From Ambrosia x helenae (taxonomy: Eukaryota; Streptophyta; Magnoliopsida; Asterales; Asteraceae), in assembly GCA_030844895.1 (NCBI GenBank), contig CM061228.1, positions 135,079,068 through 135,143,067 on the forward strand: DNA of 64,000 nucleotides, in the 5' to 3' direction. Below the pieces are notes generated by a model. That model did not search any database. It was given only the letters and a program-made list of their open reading frames with translations, and was not told the origin of the DNA. Made by a program: the position numbers and the translations under genes. This document shows, in pieces, positions 56,501-64,000 of this stretch (position 1 is the first letter of the stretch; every line of letters starts with the position of its first letter).

Positions 56501-58932
56501 TCCTCAGTGGTTAATACCGCCCCGTGGATTCTCACCGTTGCCGCTAGTTCCATCGATCGGGCTTTTGTTGCCCCGGTTAAGCTTGGAAATGGCCTTGAAA
56601 TCAAGGTCAATACCTAAACATCTATACTTTTAGCCTAAACCAATATATGTCAAAAATGTCAAACTAAAAAGTCAAACCTTTTTTTTTTAAACAGGGACAG
56701 TCAGTAACTCCATACATTCTACCAAAGAAAATGTACCCTCTTGTCTATGCAGGAGAGGTTGTGAATGCAGATGTACCTAAAACATACATAGCAGGGTAAT
56801 TATTCAAAACATTACTTTCCACAACATAATTAAATAACAGTTTTAAAAATCAATAACAAAAATATACTGAAGCTTTTGATAACTTAATGATGCAGCCAAT
56901 GCTTACCTGGATCTTTATCTCCTAAAAAAGCCAAGGGAAAAATTGTGTTTTGCTTGCGAGGGAATGGGACGAGAGTCGGTAAAGGGATGGAAGTGAAACG
57001 GGCAGGTGGGATCGGTTACATTTTAGGCAACAGCCCAGCCAATGGAGCTGAGTTAACTGTAGATGCTCATGTTCTTCCAGCCACTGCACTTACATCAGAT
57101 GAGGCAATAAAACTTCTTCAATACATAAATTCAACAAAAACTCCAACAGCGTATATTTATCATGGAGAAACTGTATTACAAGTTAAACCGGCTCCATCAA
57201 TGGCTGGCTTCTCAAGTAGAGGTCCAAATGCAATTTCGCCCGATATTATCAAGGTAAATAATGAAAACCATATAAACTGTTACTTTTTTTTTTTTTTAAA
57301 TATTATTCCAGAACAAGATAACGGGCAGGCGGGCAACAAGCTGCACCGCCATCCCTTTCTGAATAGCAAATCCTAACCTACTAAAAACGTAACCCTGCCC
57401 ACCCGGAGCAGAGACACTACTATTAATAACCCGCTGGACCCTAGTCAGGAAACGGGTAGCCTCCAGTGCCAATGAGCCAAAGGTATCAAAGGCCAAGGGT
57501 ACAAAAACGTGTTGGTTCTCCTTGCAGGCTTTTGCATGTTTTTCTATCTTCTTTGCCTCTGCTTTCCGCACCGCTTAGCCTGCTACAAAGCCACTATCCC
57601 TCAACCCAACTAGGGGAGATACACCCGTCAAGTCAACACAAGCATGCTTCCCCCCGGCCCACCCAAAGACAAGGAGATCTGCTGGTCGTAGAGTAGATCT
57701 CCCTTCTGCTGGATCCGAGAGGAAGTTCACAGGGGCCTCCTTCTTGGCTGAGATCCCAGCCCGTCTTAAAATGTCCCACAGAATGTCTCGAACCCAGTCA
57801 TGCCGATATTTGAAACCGGGTAACTCCTTACAATGAACCGCATAATCCCCGTATTCATCCAGGCAGACCTTACGACAAATCGGACACATTCCATCATCCT
57901 GGTACATGGGGATCATTAGACGATATTTAAGAATGGCCCTGTATTCAATAGCGGACATGCGTTGTCCTAGACCTTCGATCAGGATAACAGTCAAGAAATC
58001 TTGAGCATGGCGGCTTTGCAAGCATTCAATAACTGTTACTAGGTTTTTTTTTTTTTTTTTTTTTTTAACTTTTTGAAGTAATTTGATCAATTATTTTTGT
58101 TTTTGTAAACAGCCTGATATAGCTGCACCCGGATTGAATATATTAGCAGCATGGACAGGAGGTAATTCTCCTACAAAGATACAGAATGATCACAGAAGAG
58201 TAAAATACAACCTACTGTCAGGAACCTCAATGTCATGCCCTCATGTAGCGGCTGCAGCCGCACTTCTTAAAGCGATCCACCCTGATTGGAGCAGCTCCGC
58301 CATAAAATCTGCACTAGTAACCACAGGTACATCTCCACAGCCCGAATCAACATTTCGTTACATGAAAAATTAATCCTTTATTTTGTTTGAATACAGCTGG
58401 GACAGTAAACAATATTGGGACACATATAACGGACGCATCAGGCAATAAAGCGGATCCATTTCAATACGGGTCAGGTCATTTCAGACCAGAAAAAGCAGCT
58501 GATCCTGGGCTGGTTTACGACGCTTCATACATAGATTATCTCTTATTTCTTTGCAGTCATGGTGACTTAAAATCCAACCCAACTTTCACATGCCCAAAGA
58601 CCACACCTTCAACTCAAAACCTTAACTACCCGTCTTTCAGTTTCCCGAAACTGAATGGCACAGTAACGGTTAAAAGAACCGTTACAAACGTTGGCGGTAA
58701 AGGAGGTGTTTACTTTGCTAGTGTGGAACCTCCATTGGGTGTTAAAGTTAAGGTTTATCCACCTATTTTGCATTTCAAACGTGTCGGTGAGACGAAGAGC
58801 TTTGAGTTAACGGTTGAAGGAAGCTGTGAAGTGGAGAAAGGTGTGTACTCATTTGGGTGGCTTACATGGAGTGATGGGGTTCATAGTGTTCGAAGTCCTA
58901 TTGCAGTGTCTACTGTAAACAGTGATAATTAG
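53596..58932 (+). CDS. Subtilisin-like serine protease, SBT5-type, nine exons, exon 4 donor damaged
   Basis: Exons: 53596-53667, 53777-53975, 54387-54566, 55090-55201, 56044-56605, 56695-56795, 56896-57253, 58113-58326, 58397-58932, giving about 777 residues. A Leu-rich signal peptide (1-20) is followed by an I9 propeptide (VYIVYL to HTTRSWEF), the S8 domain with Asp149 (MMDSGVWPES), His222 (DGHGTHTAS), oxyanion Asn335 (SGGNEGP) and Ser567 (SGTSMSCPH), a PA domain between the last two, and a C-terminal fibronectin-III-like domain (KRTVTNVGG) ending VRSPIAVS. Sequence resembles Arabidopsis SBT5.5/SBT5.6. The product would be a secreted apoplastic endoprotease. The exon 4-5 junction needs AACAG joined to AAAACTT, but the genome reads AACAGTCAGCC: one G is missing from the expected donor, and using GT at 55201 leads to a stop in exon 5. 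Otherwise every junction and frame is intact, so this is either a fresh lesion or a base-call error. Introns 3, 4 and 7 hold insertions. Confidence 0.88.
54591..54695 (-). mobile_element. Short retroposed fragment in subtilase intron 3
   Basis: 105 bp starting with a T run (a poly-A tail on the minus strand), flanked by an exact 16-bp duplication ATTCTCCTTTCACTTT (54575-54590, 54696-54711). Source is probably a LINE 3' end; too short to classify. Confidence 0.75.
55344..55482. mobile_element. hAT MITE in subtilase intron 4
   Basis: 139 bp, termini CAGTGGTGAATCCAG and CTGGATCCACCACTG, 8-bp duplication CCCACCGT / CCCACGGT with one mismatch. It sits about 140 bp beyond the damaged donor. Confidence 0.85.
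57285..58030 (-). mobile_element. RTE-type LINE 3' fragment in subtilase intron 7
   Basis: 746 bp on the minus strand with its poly-A at the left (T run from 57285) and a 10-bp duplication AACTGTTACT at 57275-57284 and 58031-58040. A further T run at 58044-58066 lies outside the duplication. It is truncated at its 5' end. Confidence 0.82.
57296..58030 (-). pseudogene. RTE-type RT C-terminal remnant
   Basis: The minus frame contains SRHAQDFL, EGLGQRMSAIEYRAILKYRL, a Cys/His cluster CPICRKVCLDEYGDYAVHC, LPGFKYRHDWVRDIL, RRAGISAKKEAPVNFL, GRSTLRPADLLVFGW and KHACVDLTGVSPLVGL. After a TAA (57575-57577) the same frame goes on to QHVFVPLAFDTFG and FAIQKGMAVQLVARLP. The stop most simply derives from CAA by C to T. 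This C-terminal module is widespread in plant genomes, as I recall with RTE-like reverse transcriptases. The RT core is missing. Confidence 0.8.
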
Positions 58933-59102
58933 TGTTCTATGTTATTATGTGATTACAAAGTTCTTGTGAAGCAAAAGAACATATATGAATTATTAAACAA
59001 GTAAAAATACGAATTTGAAGTTAAGAATTTGCAGGTTTTGGTTTCTAGATGTTGGTTGATAATAGTTTCAGATTCTGTTTTTGATATATATGTGATCTAT
59101 TA
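58933..59102 (+). other. 3' UTR and flank of the subtilase gene
   Basis: AT-rich, with AATTATTAAACAAG and later TTTTTGATATAT stretches suitable for polyadenylation; no exact site can be named. Confidence 0.4.
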
Positions 59103-59412
59103 GGCTGGGTGGGTGGTGCATAATGAGCCTAGGGGCTACATTCCGCCACCTCAGCGTCGCGTCACGTAAAAAAGAGGCTTTAATGCCCTCTTCCAATAGT
59201 TATCAGGAAATAGAAAAACGTCATTTTAACTAAAAAGGGAAAAAGAGAAAGCGAGAAAGAGAACGAAAAAGAAAAAAAATGTGATTGGTTGAATAAATGG
59301 GGCCCGCCACGCCTGTTATTGCATTCACAATTGATAAATGACGTCCCCCAATACGACACCCAGGAAATAGGGGAGTGACGCCATTTATGGAAACCCCTTG
59401 CACCATGCACCC
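59103..59412. mobile_element. PIF/Harbinger-like MITE
   Basis: 310 bp starting GGCTGGGTGGGTGGTGCA and ending TGCACCATGCACCC, flanked by TTA (59100-59102, 59413-59415). Different interior from the next MITE. Confidence 0.75.
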
Positions 59413-59435
59413 TTATGGGTTTGAACCCGGATTAA

Positions 59436-59715
59436 GGCTTAGGGGTGTGGTGGTCGGGGAAGGGATCGGTGAGTGCCACCTCACCCTTCTACCGACGGGA
59501 ACAGTGAACACCAACCCCGTGTGATTTCGGTGCCAACGGGAGGTTTTCCGTCCTCCCCGTCAAACTATATTTGTCCTTTTCCTCTTTTTCCTTTAAATAA
59601 AATAATCAAAAAATAGAAGGGGAAGAAGGGGGAACATTTTCATCATAAGGTAAAAGGGAAAATGATGTGACGCTGATGTGAACAAAGGAAAGAAGGGGAA
59701 CCACACCCCATCGCC
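59436..59715 (+). mobile_element. PIF/Harbinger MITE, complete
   Basis: 280 bp, GGCTTAGGGGTGTGG to CCACACCCCATCGCC, TAA on both sides. Same family as 5416-5693. Confidence 0.85.
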
Positions 59716-59718
59716 TAA

Positions 59719-60072
59719 TTATTAGTAGTGTTACCTAAACGGGGACAAAGGAATGGCAATAGAATAATAAGTTGAAGGCGAAATAATTGAGAAATTGGAA
59801 TTTTAAAGCCTAAATATGAAAGGTGAAATTAAGAAAAGGTTAAGATAGATTACATGTGACGATCGAGTTAACATGGATACTACCGAGCGTTTTTCACCTA
59901 TCGTCGAGAGCACCGGTGGTCCATAGAGCAGAGCAATCGTATAAAAGTGTGACTATGAAGCACGTGTGTGAGATAATATTCCTCAAAAGTTTGTTTTACA
60001 TTACATGTCATTCATTCTAGGTGTTAAGATTAGTATCTACAAGATTACTTACTATCTTCATTTATCTTGGAA
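59719..60072. other. Intergenic, no gene seen
   Basis: No repeat or coding signal recognised. Confidence 0.35.
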
Positions 60073-60707
60073 CTAGCTGATTACTTCGGGAGGGTCCCGG
60101 GGTTGAAAAATCTAATTTTACGTGATAACCTATTGCAAATGGCTTAAGTTAACTAACCACAAAATCTCTCAATCATTGCATTTTCATAGTATTTTAAATG
60201 ATAACATGGCGATTGGGCTGATTTTCAACATCGTAGATAAAAACCTGGTTTAAAAGAAAAAACATGATTAATGAATAACATGAACACTTTGTGTGTTTTT
60301 TTCCTGTATAAACGAAACCCCACAAAAAATAGTCGATTTTTTCTCCGTTTTTTATATAGCACTATGGTACTCGTTGGAAAGATAATAAAACGCTCGTTAA
60401 TTTGGTGTAATTTTTTTTTTAAAAAATCTCGTATATAAAAGATATAAACGTTTAAAAATTATGGGAAGAAACATGAGAGAGAAAATTTTAAATTTATTTT
60501 TAAATTCTTTTTTTCCTAAAATAACTCAATTTAATTTTAGCAATTGAGAATTTAGGGTTTTATGTTTATCTTTTTTTAATTAAAAAGGGAAATAATTCAA
60601 AAACACTAAAATTTTTCAATTATGATGCCACGTGGCACTCTCAAGGGGATGTTGATGCCTCCATTACACGCCACGTCAGCATATACGTTTTCGTTTATAT
60701 ATATAGA
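60073..60707 (-). mobile_element. Non-autonomous Helitron, minus orientation (h4)
   Basis: 635 bp. The minus strand begins TCTATATATATAAACG after A and ends with the CCCCGGGACC / CTCCCG hairpin, AATCAG and CTAG before T. High similarity to h2 along its length. Confidence 0.75.
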
Positions 60708-61501
60708 TAGATAGATAGATACTTTTTTAATACTCAACTTAAAAAAATGATTCGTTTTGGGAGTCAGTTGGACAATTGTGGATCTTGAACTTTTGACTGG
60801 GGAGGGGGCGAATCACATAACCTAATTTTTTTTTCCTACCACTTAGTTTTTGGTTGTTGATTCGGTTCAGATCGGGTCAAACAATAAGAACTCTAAATAT
60901 CCATTAATTTTCAATAATTTAAATTACCGTTTTAAAAAACAAAGTCCAAAATATAAATGAAAAATGTGAAAGAAAATATGAGTACCTGAAAAAGGTATCA
61001 CAACTTACCCTGACGACCTTTAAGCTCTTTAAACTCGTCAATTACAAATGTCGAATCAAAATTTTTAGCCATTTTTTTTCTATGTAAATCACCAAGTTAT
61101 TTGCAAGATACTCAAGATACTCATCTGACATTGACTTGATATTGTGGCTCACTTGTTAATGATGAAGCTTTGTGGCGTTTACCATCTTCCTCTTCATTCT
61201 TATCTTTCTTTTGAAAAAAGGGTTGATGGTTTTCACATTTTCAATGATATTTCATCTATGAGTATGGCCTATGCAAATCAAGTTCATCGAAATGGGTTTG
61301 TAAGGTTTTAGGAAAGGAAAAGGGTAGGAGTTTTGTTTTGGCCGATGTATTCCCAATTTCACACGGTGAATTACCTTTTTTTAATGGGCTTAGGCCTTAG
61401 TGAGTTATTATTTGTTTAATGTCTAGGCTTTATGGGTTAACTAAACATTAGGTTAAATGTTTAGTGGGCTAGAGTCTAGGTTAATCACTACATAAATTAA
61501 A
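60708..61501 (-). other. Intergenic with an orphan first-exon-like piece at 61075-61009
   Basis: On the minus strand an ATG opens MAKNFDSTFVIDEFKELKGR and runs to a good donor (CAGG/GTAAGTTG). No downstream exon is found in the next 300 bp. It resembles the start of a captured gene; family unknown. Confidence 0.35.
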
Positions 61502-63599
61502 CTAGTAAATTACCCCGCGCGTTGCGGCGGTTTTTAAACCTGACTAAGTACGTAAAGGTAACCCAAGTTAAAAAATAATTTTTTTTTTTACCAAAATGGT
61601 AATTTTAAATTAAAAGTATTTGATATATATAAATCAGGATATTAAGTTTTCTTTTAGTTAGTTGTAATATACAGAGAGAAGGAGATAGAATTATTGGCAA
61701 AAAATACATATATTATATGAGGTTAGACATAATTCAACAAACAAAAAAAAGACAAAAATGTCTAATTACTACAATGTTTATAAGCTCCAACAAAGCCTAA
61801 TAGAACCATCACAAACATTGCTTGTTATTATTAAATAGATGTGTAGAAGGATTTAATGAAAAGCTTGGGTTTTATTGAAATTGAATTGGGGTTTAATTAG
61901 GTGTTGGGGTTACATGTTGAAATGGATATGAAGTATGCATTACACATATATACAATGAGCATTATAGGTTGTACATAAGGGCATAAAGGGAACAAAATGA
62001 CCAAATATTGGAAATTTGTGAAGGGACCCTTCAACTCCCATCTTAAAAATTGTGTAAAATTACTTTCTTACCTATCACTTCTCCTTAATAAGGTAGTAGA
62101 GATAGGTGACAATGATTATCGGACCTAAACGTTTTTTTTTAATTAGGGTGGGCCGGATTCAAAAAACCACGGGAGGCCAGACTCAATACATAATTTATTT
62201 TTTGAGAAAAAAACCTGAAAATTAGTATTTCTGGGCGAAAAAGCTGGGGGCCGCGCCCTGGGCTGGCCAGACCCATGGTCTGCCCCTGGAGTTGGGTCTG
62301 TTTTGTGGAGGAACGAGGTCGAACCAGTTTTGGTAAGTGATTAGTTTTATTTTTTTAGACAATATTTAATATTAGTAAATACATTTTTTTAACGGCCAAC
62401 TAACATTTTTGCCCGACTATCCACGGGAACCCCCACACTATGGACAGGCCCCCGCGACCCCCCAGCTTCCCTGGAGCAGCTGGGTAGCCAAGGCCCGCCC
62501 ATGTAGTATCCAAAATCGGGGAAAGTCCAACCCCCCACCAGTCGAAAGGCACGACAGTAGAGAATTGATAAAACCCGGTCCATCAACAACATTTTGCTGC
62601 CAGTAGGACTCGAACTCCCTACCTTCCATAAAGAAAGTAAGGAGGGTGTCACTTCACCACTCCACCATAAAGAAATTGGCATTAGTAAATACATTAATTT
62701 AAGGTTTCTTAGCAATAGTAGCTAAGACATATCTTCTTTTTGTTTTTTAATTATTATTATTTTTTTTTTTTTGCAAAATGTACAATGATGTTATCCAAGT
62801 AAAAAATTTTTAGTATGCAGTTTTCGTTTACATCCTTGATCTTTAATAAATTTATTAAACGGTTCATCAACTATGGTAATGACATGTTTAGCACCGTAAC
62901 TTAAATAATGTTTTCTTTTTCTTTCTTTTTTTGTTGTTTTTTAGTTTTTTCTCATCGTAATATTTTTCTAAATTCAATATACACCATCAGAAGTAGTTTA
63001 GTGTTGATGCCATATGAACTGTACCAATATACCGCCATAATATGTTTTTTTTATGGTGGGGCAAAATGTCACATAAGATTTGCTTATTTTTATCTACAAT
63101 GTTTTTTTTTTCTTTTTATTTAACTAAACTTTTGGCATTTACATTTAAACCTCTCAGCTTTCTAAAAACTTTGTAAAATCATTTTGACTATCTCGAGTTT
63201 TACATGCTTATTTTGACTCTCTCGTTAATAAGTCAGGTCAAATATAATATGTTTTCGTGCTTATTTTTATGTGCTTTGTGACGTAAATTTTGTTTGGAAA
63301 AGAGTCAAGTCAAATAATTGACGGTGTAAATTCGAGTTACTTCAAGTTTTGACGCCGCCGCAATGTGCGACGCGTCGAAATACTAGTTTACAATTAAATT
63401 GGTTACTTTAATTGTTATTATATTTTCAAAAAGAAAAAAGAAAAGGTTAAAACTATTCATTAATATCCTGATTTATGTATCAAATACTTTTAATTTAAAA
63501 TTACCATTTTGGTAAAAAAAAATTATTTTTTAACTTGGGTTACCTTTACGTAGTTAGTCACGTTTAAAAACCGCCGCAACGCGCGGGGTAATTTACTAT
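61502..63599. mobile_element. Block with two outward-facing Helitron-like 3' ends in inverted repeat
   Basis: The left end (CTAG at 61502, minus orientation) and right end (plus orientation, CTAT at 63596-63599) are inverted copies over about 140 bp at roughly 95%, including the hairpin CCGCCGCAACGCGCGGGG and AGGTAACCCAAGTTAAAAAA. A third end, GCCGCAATGTGCGACGCG then CTAG, lies at 63383-63386. The interior has a SINE and, around 62140-62290, a GC-rich MITE-like piece ending CTGCCCCTG. No coding frame. Either a single element with terminal inverted repeats or adjacent Helitron tails. Confidence 0.5.
62386..62680 (-). mobile_element. tRNA-derived SINE with 15-bp target duplication
   Basis: Exact duplication ATTAGTAAATACATT (62371-62385, 62681-62695). 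On the minus strand an A-box-like TGGTGGAGTGGTGAAG is followed by B box GAGTTCGAGTCC, a 200-bp tRNA-unrelated body and a short A tail at the left. Overlapping frames here have no coding support. Confidence 0.85.
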
Positions 63600-63861
63600 A
63601 TATAATAACAAAGATAAGAAATAGATGAATTAAGTTGGGTTGCATTGCATCCCAGCCTCACAGGAAACAAACTGAGATCTCAATTGGGTTAATAGTCTTT
63701 TGAAGTTTTGTCATGACCTAATATGTGGGCTGAATTATTGATTTAATCGGTTGGTTTATTTGGGTTTTATTTGTTTTGACAGCCCATGAAGAGGCCTAAA
63801 AAAACCTCAAAGTTTGGCCAACGGTTTTACTAGAAGGGATTGCTGCCGAAAGAAGCAATAA
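63600..63861. other. Intergenic, no gene seen
   Basis: Short spacer before the final MITE. Confidence 0.35.
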
Positions 63862-64000
63862 GACTATGGGGTGTGCTTCCTCTTCTCCCTTCCTTCCCCT
63901 TGTTCACATCAGCGCCACATCATTTTCCCCTTCCCCTCCCCCAAACCAGGGAAATGGTTCCCCCTTCTTTCCCCTTCCATTCTCCTTTATTTTAATATGT
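63862..64000 (-). mobile_element. PIF/Harbinger MITE, cut by window edge, inverted copy
   Basis: Starts GACTATGGGGTGTG after TAA (63859-63861) and reads as the reverse complement of 1-193 (CACATCAGCGCCACATCATT, CAGGGAAATGG). Confidence 0.75.

Noticed and set aside
57296..58090. Separate host gene inside the subtilase intron
   Set aside because: Target duplication, poly-A and an internal stop mark it as a retroposon fragment.

Overview
The window is repeat-dense plant nuclear DNA, best read as a eudicot and probably Asteraceae. The evidence is AT-rich intergenic sequence, GT-AG introns, nested Ty3/gypsy Tekay-type and Ty1/copia LTR retrotransposons, LINEs, tRNA-derived SINEs, Helitron-like termini, hAT, PIF/Harbinger and Mutator-like miniature elements, and two ordinary plant gene families. 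The family-level placement is inference from recalled similarity of the repeats; no marker gene is present. About one tenth of the window belongs to host genes.

Host genes. (1) A five-exon GDSL esterase/lipase on the minus strand (21234-26209) splices cleanly to 368 residues; its third intron is inflated to 3.3 kb by transposons. (2) A nine-exon subtilisin-like serine protease of the SBT5 type on the plus strand (53596-58932) gives about 777 residues, but the donor of exon 4 appears to lack one G. Its introns hold a hAT MITE, a short retroposed fragment and an RTE-type LINE end. Both genes would make secreted hydrolases; nothing shows that they work together.

Layout. 1-7114: MITE end, hAT transposase remnant, a 2.8 kb Helitron-like block, a PIF/Harbinger MITE. 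7115-20214: a short gag-only LTR element whose 5' LTR holds a hAT insertion and whose gag is split by an intact 10.7 kb Tekay element (8920-19607) with almost identical 2.6 kb LTRs and one 1533-codon gag-pol frame. 20215-26587: SINE and MITE pieces, then the GDSL gene and its promoter. 26588-32913: 5'-truncated LINE with a perfect 12-bp target duplication, a SINE, MITEs. 32914-35384: decayed copia element cut by an LTR fragment and a Helitron piece. 35385-49957: two Mutator-like elements alternating with Helitron copies; the first is split by a second Tekay element (35698-46416), which carries an apparent gag intron, an RGG-rich gag N-terminus, an in-frame UAG and two pol frameshifts. 49958-53595: Helitron copies and fragments. 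53596-58932: subtilase. 58933-64000: MITEs, a Helitron copy, a second block with outward-facing Helitron-like ends containing a SINE, and a final MITE cut by the window edge.

No bacterial-style operon, CRISPR array, rRNA or true tRNA gene was seen. The most distinctive signals are the palindromic arrays in the LTRs of the second Tekay element, its apparent gag intron, a tRNA-like A-box/B-box unit inside the LTRs of the first Tekay element, the outward-facing pairs of Helitron-like 3' ends, the alternating Helitron/Mutator array, and the damaged splice donor of the subtilase.
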